NCBI RefSeq assembly: GCF_001484965.1
Contig: NZ_KQ947394.1
Coordinates: 233,849-297,848, forward strand
Length of the DNA: 64,000 nt
Origin: Shouchella shacheensis
GTDB taxonomy: Bacteria; Bacillota; Bacilli; Bacillales; Bacillaceae_D
Direction of reading: 5' to 3'
Made by a program: the position numbers and the translations under genes. Below the pieces are notes generated by a model. That model had not been told where the DNA came from. It ran no database searches and was given only the letters and a program-made list of their open reading frames with translations. Position 1 is the first letter of the stretch. Each line of letters starts with the position of its first letter. Positions 1 to 8,453 of the stretch are shown here, piece by piece.

Positions 1-201
1 TTCTGTCGCAAGGGCTTCAGCGACAAGAGGCGTCTCGGCAAAATGACTTGCACTTAGGCGTGCCTGACTGGCAAGTGCTTCTCTCGTCTGATCAGCTTGA
101 GACAGCGCAATCATCACTCCTGTCACAAGCAAGGCCAGGCAGATAAGTCCGCTCGAATAAAGCATCATTTGATATCTGAGTGGAAGGGTTGTTTTTCTCA
201 C
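1..201 (-). CDS. sensor histidine kinase, N-terminal part only (runs off the window)
   Basis: Open frame of 67 codons starting at a GTG (201-199) behind a GGAG ribosome-binding site and continuing past the window edge. It begins with a short basic stretch, then a hydrophobic segment (about residues 13-33), then an amphipathic stretch rich in Ala, Gln and Glu. This is the layout of the first transmembrane helix and start of the extracytoplasmic PAS sensor in CitA/DcuS/DctS-type kinases. It is divergent from the antiporter gene at 500, which would fit a carboxylate-sensing kinase beside a malate/lactate-type carrier. Only the first TM helix is visible, so another membrane sensor is possible. 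Confidence 0.5.
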   Translation of the reverse strand, partial: MRKTTLPLRYQMMLYSSGLICLALLVTGVMIALSQADQTREALASQARLSASHFAETPLVAEALATE

Positions 202-499
202 GTAGGCATCTCCTTCTATCATGGTTGTGGCAAGATCATTCTATCATTTCTTGTAGAAAAGTGGCGACGTGAGTGACAGGACAGCCGGAGGCAATCATAA
301 GATGGAATGTAGCACCCAACCCTCAGGTGAATTTCGCTCCCGCCCGGTGTGGTTCTCCTGATTTTCTACACTCTCCCATCAACTAACACTTGACGCTGCC
401 CCCATTTCCACGTACGCTTTCCATACATCTTGAAACTTATTACTTAAACGCGTTAAAGTGTAATAGATACTAAGACTATTTAGAAAGTAGGCTACCTGC
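202..499. promoter_or_regulatory. divergent intergenic region with near-palindrome
   Basis: Region between the divergent kinase and NhaC genes. At 443-458 lies a 16-bp near-perfect palindrome centred on ACGCGT with one mismatched pair, about 40 bp before the antiporter start, a plausible regulator site. No convincing sigma-A -35/-10 pair was identified. Confidence 0.3.
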
Positions 500-1873
500 A
501 TGGAACAAAATCAGCCATCTTTTTTATTTGCTTCTTCCTTCTTTGTGCTCTTCGTTGGCGTCATGATTGTGAGCATGTTCCTTCTACAGACTGATCCTCA
601 TATGCCTCTAATCGTCTCGCTGGTGCTGATACTGGGTGCGGCAAAACGGCTCGGATACAAATGGGAGCAGCTTGAAGAGGGGTTACTTACAGGTATTCAA
701 ACCGGCATCAAGCCGATGCTAATTCTCATGCTAGTGGGCGTTGTGATTGCGGTTTGGATGATGAGTGGAACCGTTCCAACACTGTTGTTTTACGGACTGC
801 AGCTCATTTCGCCTGAGTGGTTCGCCGTCAGTGCGCTCACCGTTTGCATTTTTGTATCAACCTTTACTGGCAGTTCCTTCACGACGATTGGAACGATTGG
901 TGTGGCAATGATGGGAATCGGGGCAGCACTTGGCGTGAACCCGGCGCTTGCAGCAGGAGCGATTATTTGTGGTGCGTGCTTCGGGGATAAAATGTCCCCA
1001 CTTTCGGATACGACAAACTTTGCCCCTGGGATTGTCGGGGTGGAGCTGTTTGCCCATATTCGTCATTTGCTCTGGACAACGGTACCGGCACTTGCGATCA
1101 CCTACCTGCTGTTTCTATTCTTGGGGCAAGGCGGTTCCGGAGACCTTCCCAATGTTTCGGCGATGCTTTCGTCTTTGGAAGCAAGCTTCACGGTTAGTGC
1201 GCTTGCTTTGCTCTCCCCGCTCCTTGTTGTGGTTCTTGCCGCGAAGCGCTATCCCGTTCTACCAGTGCTCGTCGCAGGGATTGTCACAGGGCTCTTGACG
1301 GCAATGTTTCTTCAAGGGGAATATTCGCTAGGCTCGGTCTTTAACGTGATGCAGTCAGGCTTTGAAAGGGAGACTGGAAATGAGCTTATCGATGAGATTG
1401 TGCAAGCCGGTGGACTCCAGTCGATGATGTGGTCAATTTCCTTGATCTTCATTGCGCTTGCCTTAGGAGGCGTCGCACAGAAAATTGGCTTGATTGAATC
1501 CCTTTTCCAGCACTTATCAAGGTTCCTATCCAAGCGTGGGCACTTGATTGCCTCCACGGCCGCTGGCTCAATCAGCGTAAATTTAATGACCGGTGAGCAG
1601 TATTTGTCGATCTTGCTGCCGGGGAAAACCTTTCAGTCGTACTATGAAAAGCTTGGGCTGCAAATGAAAAACCTCTCTCGCACGCTAGAAGATGCAGGCA
1701 CACTCGTGAACCCACTTATTCCTTGGGGGGTGAGTGGCGCATTCTTTGCGCAGACGCTTGGTGTCCCTGTGGTAGACTATCTCCCTTATGCTTTTTTCCT
1801 CTTCTTGTCGCCGGTATTTACATTGGTTTATGGGTATACGGGGATTGGAATGGGGAGAGAAGCGCAGAATTGA
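500..1873 (+). CDS. NhaC-family Na+/H+ antiporter (malate/lactate antiporter type)
   Basis: 457 residues, the usual length of the NhaC family, with about 11-12 hydrophobic segments. The family signature is seen around residues 115-170: a Thr/Ser/Gly-rich helix (FTGSSFTTIGTIG), an Ala/Gly-rich segment ending GACFGDKMSPLSDTTNFAPG, and later GVSGAFFAQTLGV. The polytopic inner-membrane protein is expected to exchange Na+ against H+, or in the MleN branch Na+-lactate against H+-malate. The divergent sensor kinase favours an organic-acid role, but substrate cannot be read from sequence. The start has a weak AGTAGG site 8-9 nt upstream. A terminator follows directly. Confidence 0.85.
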   Translation: MEQNQPSFLFASSFFVLFVGVMIVSMFLLQTDPHMPLIVSLVLILGAAKRLGYKWEQLEEGLLTGIQTGIKPMLILMLVGVVIAVWMMSGTVPTLLFYGLQLISPEWFAVSALTVCIFVSTFTGSSFTTIGTIGVAMMGIGAALGVNPALAAGAIICGACFGDKMSPLSDTTNFAPGIVGVELFAHIRHLLWTTVPALAITYLLFLFLGQGGSGDLPNVSAMLSSLEASFTVSALALLSPLLVVVLAAKRYPVLPVLVAGIVTGLLTAMFLQGEYSLGSVFNVMQSGFERETGNELIDEIVQAGGLQSMMWSISLIFIALALGGVAQKIGLIESLFQHLSRFLSKRGHLIASTAAGSISVNLMTGEQYLSILLPGKTFQSYYEKLGLQMKNLSRTLEDAGTLVNPLIPWGVSGAFFAQTLGVPVVDYLPYAFFLFLSPVFTLVYGYTGIGMGREAQN

Positions 1874-1882
1874 ATCGAGCGA

Positions 1883-1913
1883 GACCCGCGCTGGAATTGG
1901 TGCGGGTCTTTTA
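1883..1913 (+). terminator. Rho-independent terminator of the NhaC gene
   Basis: Inverted repeat gacccgc / gcgggtc separated by about 12 nt and followed by tttta, ten bases after the antiporter stop codon. Confidence 0.75.
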
Positions 1914-2062
1914 TAGCGAGAAACCTAGGATAGGACAGCCCCAATCGTATACTTTTATTTAAAGCATACTCAAACTCATCCAAAAACGGATCGCTTAATG
2001 TAAGTCGGAAAAAAGAACGAGAATGTGTTATTTTCCAATACTTACGGAAGAGCACCGACAGA

Positions 2063-2639
2063 TCATTTTTCATAATTTCTTTTCAAAAGACCCATGAAAA
2101 TGACATTATGCCAAGCGCCGGCCCGGTAAAATTGTTCTTTTAATTCTCCTTCTTCATTAAACCCAAGTTTTTGATATAACTTAATGGCCCGTTCGTTGAA
2201 AGAAAATACCCGTACATACACTTTATGCAGATTCAGCTCATGAAAAGCAAAATCCAACAGAAGCCGAAACGCTTCCTGTCCGAAACCTTTGCTCCAGTAA
2301 TTTTTGTCGCCGATGTCTATAATACATTCAGCGTTACGGCTTCCATAATCAATGTTAATAAGCGATGTGACGCCAATTGGTTTATTACCTTCAATTTCCT
2401 CAATTATGTAGCTTCAATGCCTTTTTGTCCCTTCGATTTCAAATCCTATCTTCTTTTCAACCACAACTATAGTCGAGTTCTCGCTTTCCCTCATACTCTC
2501 TATCATCTTTTCTTGTTGTTCGGGTTGAATTTTTCTTCCCCCCTGCCTCCGAAAGCATATATTCGGAACTTGCCTCCACTTGCTGAGTGTGACGGACAAA
2601 GTTTTCCGCATCAGAAATGTTTATTTCTCTAGCAATCAA
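2063..2639 (-). pseudogene. mosaic remnant of two GNAT acetyltransferases
   Basis: Reading on the minus strand from a TTG (2639) behind a GGGGAGGTG site gives a GNAT-like N-terminus for about 35 codons. A run of six G (plus-strand C run 2538-2543) then shifts the frame by one base. The restored frame runs through NSTIVVVE, then KKIGFEIEGTKRH, which resembles the last beta strand of a GNAT fold although the middle of the domain is missing. A TGA stop follows at 2414-2416. In the same frame after the stop comes SYIIEEIEGNKPIG and about 115 further residues, ending at 2063, that match the central and C-terminal part of a RimJ/SpeG-type acetyltransferase. The locus therefore looks like a fusion of a deleted GNAT and the tail of a second one. 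The C-terminal 64 codons could still be an open frame but would lack most of the acetyl-CoA site. Confidence 0.6.
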
Positions 2640-2659
2640 ATTATTTCTCACCTCCCCGT

Positions 2660-3205
2660 TCACGGTTTCACCCATTCTCGTTCTAAAATGCCATACAAAA
2701 GAGAATCACGTCAGCCGTCTTTTATCAATAAATGCTCACGTATTCGACCTTCCTTAGTCATTCCCACTTTTTCTAAAACCCTTGATGAACCGATATTTCT
2801 CGGATCACAAGTCGCAAAAATACGATGTAAATTGCACTCATGAAAGCCATAGGCGATTAACAGTTTTGCTACCTCTGTAGCAAACCCCATTCCCCAATAT
2901 TTCGGGTTAACGATGTAAGCAATTTCACCAACTTTATTGGTGTGGTCTCGGATGTTAAACTCGCCTGCACCAATCATTTCTCTGCTTTCTCTTAAAGTTA
3001 TGGAAAAGACGAATCGGCTCCTCGGTTCCTGGTTGGCATCTATCAGAACTTGTTTCACAAAACCTCCCGATTCTTTCTCGGAGTTTGGGCCCCACGGCTG
3101 ATACTCGCAGACCCTTTCTTGCGAAGCATATTTATGAACATCGATCCAATCTTTTTCTTCCATTTCTCGAAGAATCACTCTTTCACTTTCTAAGTGATCA
3201 ATCAT
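2660..3205 (-). pseudogene. RimJ/RimL-type GNAT acetyltransferase with premature TGA
   Basis: A complete RimJ/RimL-like GNAT domain: the N-terminal ERVILREM strand, the acetyl-CoA binding segment NPKYWGMGFATEVAKLL, and the NIGSSRVLEKVGM helix. The frame stops after IREHLLIKDG at TGA 2711-2713. Reading on in the same frame gives RDSLLYGILEREWVKP and a natural stop at 2660-2662. In this family the residue after KDG is normally Trp, so TGG has become TGA. The shorter 164-residue product might still fold, since only the last strand is lost. It could N-acetylate a protein or small substrate; the target is unknown. Confidence 0.65.
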
Positions 3206-3321
3206 AAAACCATCCCCTGTAGAACATACAGATTAACTCAAAATTCATGGTAGCTCATTTTTCATTCGATCTTCCATCAAAGAATTCTGCAATTGTTGCG
3301 CACCCTTTCCAGCAGAAGCCA

Positions 3322-3789
3322 TTAACCAGGTTTAAAGTCTCTTCCTACAAAATTAGCTGGGACTGGACGTAAGCCTAATTCTCTTGCCCAAACAGAAAGT
3401 TGACCAACATGATGAATTTCGTGAGCAACTATGTGATGTACTATTTCACTTCTTGTATACTGATCTTCATCCCAAGGAACCGAAACAAGTTGATCATTTA
3501 ATTCATCTGAAGTTGTTTGTATAAACGTAACGATGTCTTGGCGAAATGTATCTGACAGAGTCTTAACTTTTTCCAGGGTATTATAATCATCAAACCGAAC
3601 GACCACATCTTCTTTGCCTTCGATAGCACGAAGCCAACTATACTCCGCATCAATGATATGAAAGAGGGTATATAAGATACTTCCTACTCCGCCAATACGG
3701 TCTTTTAACAAATCTTCGGTTGTTAATTGTTTACACCAGTCCAACCATTTATCTCTTACCTGCCAATTATACTGAAAAAAATTCATCAT
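3322..3789 (-). CDS. DinB-family metal-binding protein
   Basis: 155 residues from the ATG at 3789 (GGAG nine nt upstream; a second ATG follows at once). The protein is a four-helix DinB/YfiT-type fold: LFHIIDAEYSWL carries the first metal-binding His and HHIVAHEIHHVGQLS carries the C-terminal His cluster. Family members bind Zn or Ni, and several are thiol-dependent transferases (bacillithiol-S-transferase), but the reaction of this one cannot be told from sequence. It is followed after a short gap by the next acetyltransferase on the same strand, with no obvious operon logic. Confidence 0.8.
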   Translation of the reverse strand: MMNFFQYNWQVRDKWLDWCKQLTTEDLLKDRIGGVGSILYTLFHIIDAEYSWLRAIEGKEDVVVRFDDYNTLEKVKTLSDTFRQDIVTFIQTTSDELNDQLVSVPWDEDQYTRSEIVHHIVAHEIHHVGQLSVWARELGLRPVPANFVGRDFKPG

Positions 3790-3802
3790 TGGAAACACTC
3801 CA

Positions 3803-4342
3803 CTATTTAGTATTATACTGTTTAAAGTACTCTTCCTTAAGAATCGCCATGATCACTTCGTCGGAATATCTGTTATTCATATAAAGCGATTGCCTCAACG
3901 TGCCTTCTTTTTTAAAACCTGCTTTTTCATACGCCTTAATTCCACGAATATTATGAGAGAAAACCTGTAACTCCAAGCGATTTAAGTTAAGTTCCTCAAA
4001 AGCAAACGTTTGAGCAAGTTGGGTTGCCTCAGTCCCATAACCTTTACTGTAAACAGTTTTACTATGAAGAGCTATTCTAAACATTGCCTTGTTATTGTTG
4101 TGATCGATTTCTAGAATCGCTAGATCACCTATGATTTGATTCGTATTCATTAAGCAGATGGCAAAATCATGGCGAGTTGGATCTTGTCTAAACTTGTTAT
4201 AAGCGCTAATAATCTCATCCTTTGTAAAGACCTTACGAGTACCAGTCATATAAAGTCCTTCTTCTTCCTGACAACCGACATAAATACTATCCATATCTGC
4301 ATCACTAATGGGTCTTAAATATACGTTCCTTCCTTTTATCAT
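3803..4342 (-). CDS. GNAT family N-acetyltransferase (RimJ/RimL-like)
   Basis: 179 residues, full length for the family. It starts IKGRNVYLRPISDADMDSIY and has the acetyl-CoA pyrophosphate loop in VYSKGYGTEATQLAQTFAF (about residues 95-113). The usual closing pattern is present: NIRGIKAYEKAGFKKEGTLRQSLYMNNRYSDEVIMAIL. It transfers an acetyl group from acetyl-CoA to an amine; the acceptor is not known. Unlike its two neighbours at 2.0-3.2 kb it is intact. The TAA stop lies 13 bases before the start of the DinB gene on the same strand, so the two are likely co-transcribed. Confidence 0.85.
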   Translation of the reverse strand: MIKGRNVYLRPISDADMDSIYVGCQEEEGLYMTGTRKVFTKDEIISAYNKFRQDPTRHDFAICLMNTNQIIGDLAILEIDHNNNKAMFRIALHSKTVYSKGYGTEATQLAQTFAFEELNLNRLELQVFSHNIRGIKAYEKAGFKKEGTLRQSLYMNNRYSDEVIMAILKEEYFKQYNTK

Positions 4343-4698
4343 GTTGGCACCCCCTTAAAAATTAACGTCTGCCAGTATAATTCTCCTTTCATACAAGCAC
4401 TTCCTTTTAAAAACATGCAAAATCGTTGCCCCCTCTTTTCCTGGGTAGCCGCCAAATTGTTGAGGATCACTCAACTGGTAGACTTTCACCCCCTTTATAC
4501 AGCTGTTTCAGTATGTCTTCATTTGTGAAGAATGTCTTGCGTCCAACATAATCTACGTACTTTGCTCAGTAAAAAATTCATCCTATACACCCCCCCACCT
4601 CTCCCTCTTCTTGAATAACCAGCTGAAGATTTGGACAAGCTTTATTATATACCTAGACAGGCTATCTGCTTGTGTGGTAAGAAAAACTCCCCCAACCC
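4343..4698. other. intergenic region without a convincing gene
   Basis: About 355 bp upstream of the desaturase control region. A minus-strand open stretch (roughly 4470-4563) reads like protein sequence but has no start codon, and I could not assign it. No repeat or RNA was recognised. Confidence 0.3.
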
Positions 4699-4764
4699 AT
4701 GACACCTGTCATACCTCCTTCATGACAGATACTACTATTCCACCTCCTCCAAAACGTCTATAGT
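4699..4764 (+). promoter_or_regulatory. candidate DesR operator and des promoter
   Basis: An inverted repeat ATGACA-CC-TGTCAT lies at 4699-4712 and a further half site CATGACA at 4721-4727. A -10 like TATAGT sits at 4759-4764, but no good -35 is present 17 bp upstream. A weak -35 with repeated half-sites just upstream is what is expected of a response-regulator-activated promoter, here by phosphorylated DesR. Confidence 0.5.
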
Positions 4765-4796
4765 AAAAAGATCGATATAAGGGGGGACCTATTCCC

Positions 4797-5813
4797 ATGA
4801 CCAATCGGAACCATGCACAGAAACATAGACACTTACTAAAACAAGTCATGCCATACGCTCGTCCTGATACAAAACATAGCCTCATGCAGCTGGTCAATAC
4901 ATTTGTCCCGTTTTTTGCATTGTGGGTCCTCGCTTACTACAGTTTAAGCGTTTCCTATCTCCTCACATTGCTTTTCACGGTCGTTGCTGCTGGATTTCTC
5001 ACACGCATCTTTATCATCTTCCATGACTGCTGCCATCAGTCGTTCTTTTCAAACAAACGCGCGAATTTTTTGCTGGGAACCATATGTGGAATCATGACCC
5101 TGTTCCCGTACTTGCAGTGGCGCCATAGCCATTCGGTTCACCATGCGACCAGCAGCAATTTGGATAAGCGGGGGACGGGAGACATCTGGGTTCTTACGGT
5201 CGATGAATACCGTTCCGCTCCGCTTTCACGAAAAATCGCTTACCGCATTTACCGGAATCCATTCGTTTTGTTTGGCATTGGTCCTTTTTATGAGTTTCTC
5301 ATTAAAAACCGCTTTAACCGCAAAGACGCTCGCTTGAAAGAACGCATGAACACATACTTGATTAATGTGGCCATTGTTGGTTTCATCGCCTTGTTCTGCT
5401 ATCTTCTTGGTTGGCAGTCCTTCCTGATGGTTCAAGGCCCGATCTTTTTCATTTCCGGCTCTGTGGGCATCTGGCTCTTCTATGTGCAGCATACGTTTGA
5501 AGACTCTTATTTTGAAGAAGATGAGAACTGGGAGTTTGTCAAAGCAGCCGTCGAAGGCAGCTCGTATTACAAACTTCCTAAAATCGTTCAGTGGTTGACT
5601 GGAAACATTGGTTTTCACCACGTCCATCACTTGAGCCCAAAGGTACCCAACTATAAGCTCGAAGCGGTTCATAGCAACACGAAACCACTGGAGAATGTTC
5701 CAACGATTACGCTTGCGACCAGCTTGCGGTCGTTGAAATTCCGCCTCTGGGACGAGCAAGGCAAGCAGTTTGTTAGCTTTAAAGAAAGCAAGTTGTTGCC
5801 CGTCATTAAGTGA
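4797..5813 (+). CDS. des: membrane fatty acid desaturase
   Basis: 338 residues, close to the roughly 350 of the Bacillus acyl-lipid desaturase. The three His boxes of membrane di-iron desaturases are visible: HDCCHQ, HSVHH and HVHHL, spread between hydrophobic helices. The enzyme puts a cis double bond into phospholipid acyl chains to keep the membrane fluid in the cold, using O2 and reduced ferredoxin or flavodoxin. A run of G (4781-4786) gives the ribosome-binding site. It is followed by desK and desR, whose products control its transcription, the same arrangement as in Bacillus subtilis. Confidence 0.93.
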   Translation: MTNRNHAQKHRHLLKQVMPYARPDTKHSLMQLVNTFVPFFALWVLAYYSLSVSYLLTLLFTVVAAGFLTRIFIIFHDCCHQSFFSNKRANFLLGTICGIMTLFPYLQWRHSHSVHHATSSNLDKRGTGDIWVLTVDEYRSAPLSRKIAYRIYRNPFVLFGIGPFYEFLIKNRFNRKDARLKERMNTYLINVAIVGFIALFCYLLGWQSFLMVQGPIFFISGSVGIWLFYVQHTFEDSYFEEDENWEFVKAAVEGSSYYKLPKIVQWLTGNIGFHHVHHLSPKVPNYKLEAVHSNTKPLENVPTITLATSLRSLKFRLWDEQGKQFVSFKESKLLPVIK

Positions 5814-5829
5814 TCCGCATGACGCTACG

Positions 5830-5875
5830 CTCCTCCTCGTTGGTTGTAAGCATTCGTGCAAGCAACGAGGGGGAG
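5830..5875 (+). other. stem-loop between des and desK
   Basis: Perfect-looking 12-13 bp stem (ctcctcctcgttg / caacgagggggag) with a 20-nt loop but no following T-run. It could be a weak terminator or an RNA-processing/stability element that sets the des to desKR ratio. Confidence 0.5.
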
Positions 5876-5927
5876 TGGTAAGATAGGGAGGGAAAGACAC
5901 TTCCCATTTTAAAACGAGGTTCTTTTG

Positions 5928-7061
5928 ATGGCTAAAAAATTTATGAGTTTCCAAACATATAGAGGAATATCGCCTTATATTTGGGCGATATTCTTCATCC
6001 TTCCCTTTTATTTTATCTTCCGGTCCACATCAACGGCTGGAACCATTACTGGACTTATTCTAACGATCTTGTTCTTTATTTTCTACAGAGTCGCGTTTGC
6101 CTTCCGGGGATGGTACGTTTTCCCGTGGGCGATTTTGTTGATTGGCCTTTCAACAACGTCCATTACGGTTTTCAGCTATATTTATTTTGCCTTTTTCGTT
6201 GCGTATTTTATCGGCAACATTCGAAACCGGGTCGCCTTCTACATCTTGTATTTTTTACAATTAGTGAGCACCTCGGTGTCCATTAACTATGGCCTTATTA
6301 TGCAAGATGAAGTGCTTCTCACACAGTTTCCCTTTGTCATTGTCACATGGATTAGCGTTATTCTTCTCCCTTTTAGCATCTTTAATAAAAAGGAACGAGA
6401 ACATCTGGAAGAGAAGCTGGAGGTCGCCAATGAGCGAATTTCCGACCTTGTTAAATTAGAGGAACGACAGCGTATCGCTCGTGACCTTCATGACACGCTC
6501 GGCCAAAAGCTTTCCCTCATCGGTCTTAAAAGTGACCTCGCGCGAAAGCTCATCTATAAAGACCCCGAGCAAGCCCGCGTTGAATTGAAAGGCGTGCAGC
6601 AAACGGCGCGAACGTCGCTCAACGAAGTCCGAAAAATGGTTTCTTCTATGCGCGGCACCAAGCTCAAAGACGAAGTTGCACGTGTTAAGCAAATCCTGGA
6701 AGCCGCTGAAATTGACTTCACCTATGAACAAGAACGTCCGTTAAGCAATGTCTCTTTGCTTACAGAAAACATACTGAGCATGTGCTTAAAGGAAGCGGTG
6801 AACAATGTGGTCAAACATAGTGGCGCGAGCGCTTGCCATCTCTCCATCGTGCAACGACTGAATGAAGTCGTCCTCACCGTGCGAGACGACGGGATTTTTA
6901 AAGCAACGAACGATGATGTCACAGTCGGCAATGGCCTGCCAGGGATGAAAGAACGTCTTGACTTTATCAACGGCAACTTGTCGATCGACACAACGAATGG
7001 AACATCAATACGAATCAACGTCTACAATGATTTAAAAATTAACCCGAAGGATGATGGTTAA
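5928..7061 (+). CDS. desK: thermosensor histidine kinase DesK
   Basis: 377 residues from the ATG at 5928 (a TTG lies just before it). Five hydrophobic segments fill the first 150 residues, then a coiled-coil linker (KKEREHLEEKLEVANERISDL) leads to the HisKA_3 box LEERQRIARDLHDTLGQKLS. The phospho-acceptor is His188, the same number as in B. subtilis DesK. The HATPase domain follows, with the N-box KEAVNNVVKHSGA and the GNGLPGMKERL lid. The membrane thickness sensor acts as kinase in the cold and phosphatase when warm on DesR. It ends immediately before desR. Confidence 0.93.
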   Translation: MAKKFMSFQTYRGISPYIWAIFFILPFYFIFRSTSTAGTITGLILTILFFIFYRVAFAFRGWYVFPWAILLIGLSTTSITVFSYIYFAFFVAYFIGNIRNRVAFYILYFLQLVSTSVSINYGLIMQDEVLLTQFPFVIVTWISVILLPFSIFNKKEREHLEEKLEVANERISDLVKLEERQRIARDLHDTLGQKLSLIGLKSDLARKLIYKDPEQARVELKGVQQTARTSLNEVRKMVSSMRGTKLKDEVARVKQILEAAEIDFTYEQERPLSNVSLLTENILSMCLKEAVNNVVKHSGASACHLSIVQRLNEVVLTVRDDGIFKATNDDVTVGNGLPGMKERLDFINGNLSIDTTNGTSIRINVYNDLKINPKDDG

Positions 7062-7661
7062 ATGATCTCCATCTACATCGCAGAAGATCAGCAACTGCTT
7101 CTAGGCGCGCTTGGATCCTTGCTCAATCTGGAAGAGGATATGGAAGTCGTCGGCAAAGGCTCGAATGGAGAAGAGGCGGTACACTTTGTCAAGGAGCACC
7201 AGCCCGATATCTGCATTTTGGACATTGAAATGCCTGTGAAAAGTGGCCTTGAAGCCGCTGAAGAATTAAAAGAGACCGATTGCAAAACCATCATCCTCAC
7301 CACCTTCGCACGCTCCGGCTATTTTCAGCGCGCCCTCCAAGCTGGCGTCAGTGGTTATCTGTTAAAAGACAGCCCAAGCGAAGAACTGGCCGATGCGATT
7401 CGCAGCACGATGGCCGGCAAACGCCTTTACGCCCCGGAACTGATGGATGATATGTACGGCGAGGTCAACCCTTTAACCGAGCGGGAAAAAGAAGTGTTGC
7501 AGCTTGTGGCGGACGGGAAATCGACAAAAGAAATTGCCGCAGAGCTCAACATTACCATTGGCACTGTCCGTAACTACGTCTCTATGATCCTGGACAAATT
7601 AGCGGTTAAAAACCGGATTGAGGCGATGACTCTGGGGAAGGAGAAGGGGTGGGTGAAGTGA
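7062..7661 (+). CDS. desR: response regulator DesR
   Basis: 199 residues: receiver domain (1-120) with acidic pocket EDQ near residue 9 and phospho-acceptor Asp54 in LDIEMP, conserved Thr in LTTFA and Lys in LLKDSPS. A LuxR/NarL helix-turn-helix (LTEREKEVLQLVADGKSTKEIA) ends the protein. Phosphorylated DesR activates des. Its start codon follows the desK stop with no gap, implying translational coupling. A strong terminator closes the locus. Confidence 0.93.
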   Translation: MISIYIAEDQQLLLGALGSLLNLEEDMEVVGKGSNGEEAVHFVKEHQPDICILDIEMPVKSGLEAAEELKETDCKTIILTTFARSGYFQRALQAGVSGYLLKDSPSEELADAIRSTMAGKRLYAPELMDDMYGEVNPLTEREKEVLQLVADGKSTKEIAAELNITIGTVRNYVSMILDKLAVKNRIEAMTLGKEKGWVK

Positions 7662-7685
7662 GGGAGAATGGTCTTCACAGGCCGT

Positions 7686-7726
7686 GAAGAGGAACTCCAA
7701 TCAATTGGAAGTCCCTCTTCTTTTTT
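7686..7726 (+). terminator. terminator of des-desK-desR
   Basis: Stem gaagagg...ccaat / attgg...cctcttc followed by tttttt (7721-7726). Confidence 0.85.
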
Positions 7727-7791
7727 CATCCAGCCAAGGCTTGAACCTACCTCAAATACGGAGGGGGCACGACCAGACACCCTCCCACGCC

Positions 7792-7823
7792 AAAAAGCCC
7801 TTAGCATACAAACACTAAGAGCT
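7792..7823 (-). terminator. terminator of the cysH-sirC operon
   Basis: On the minus strand a 9-bp stem (agctcttag / ctaagggct, one G-T pair) followed by TTTTT, just after the sirC stop. Confidence 0.75.
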
Positions 7824-7826
7824 TCA

Positions 7827-8453
7827 TCAACGAGAAGGGTCCCTGAGCTCTACCATTTTTTGTTCGAATAGCGCCTCTCTGTGCGGATGCTGCAAAAAGT
7901 CAGGCGCTGCCATTTCTTTTAACAACGCTAACTTCCTCGTTTTGGCCACGTCTTCTTGCAAGACCTTCGCACGCGCCTGTTGCAAGAAAGCCAGTTCCTC
8001 TTCCGCCCGTTCGGGAATGATTTGCTCTATCTCTTGTTTCACTCGTTTCGTATACGAAGGACTGGCACCGGCTGTGGAAATGCTGACCGTAAGCAGTCCA
8101 TGATTCAGGCGTGCCGGTATGTAGAAATCCCCGTTCTGGGCGTCGTCACAGAAGTAGACGAGCTGCCTGGGCGCTTTGCCCTCGTTGATGGCTACATGGA
8201 GATCAGGCTGATTCGTGCATAAGAATACCAGCTCACTTAAAAAGGATTCCGACGGCACGGCCAGGCGTTGCTGCCAGGCAAACCGTCCCTCTCGCTCAAG
8301 TTGCTGCAATTCCTCATTCAGTGAGGGTGCCACTACGAAGACTTCAGCCCCAGCTTCCACCAGCGGTTGAACGCGCCGAGCAGCCACGCTCCCGCCGCCG
8401 ACAACCACCGCGCGCAACCCACTCATCTCCAGCATAAAGGGGAGCGCGCTCAT
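7827..8453 (-). CDS. sirC: precorrin-2 dehydrogenase (siroheme synthesis)
   Basis: 208 residues. The Rossmann nucleotide-binding start is clear (LRAVVVGGGSVAARRVQPLVEAGAEVFVVAP, residues 13-42), followed by the dimerisation region with SISTAGASPSYTKRVKQEIE. It oxidises precorrin-2 to sirohydrochlorin with NAD+. As in B. subtilis YlnF it lacks the methyltransferase module, which is encoded two genes upstream. The start overlaps the sirB stop by 4 bases. It is the last gene of the operon. Confidence 0.88.
   Translation of the reverse strand: MSALPFMLEMSGLRAVVVGGGSVAARRVQPLVEAGAEVFVVAPSLNEELQQLEREGRFAWQQRLAVPSESFLSELVFLCTNQPDLHVAINEGKAPRQLVYFCDDAQNGDFYIPARLNHGLLTVSISTAGASPSYTKRVKQEIEQIIPERAEEELAFLQQARAKVLQEDVAKTRKLALLKEMAAPDFLQHPHREALFEQKMVELRDPSR

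Noticed and set aside
4470..4563. Possible small gene before des
   Set aside because: No start codon or ribosome-binding site, and a stop codon after about 32 codons.
5226..5954. Long minus-strand frame opposite des
   Set aside because: It lies fully opposite the well-identified desaturase, reads as low-quality protein and has no homology-like features.
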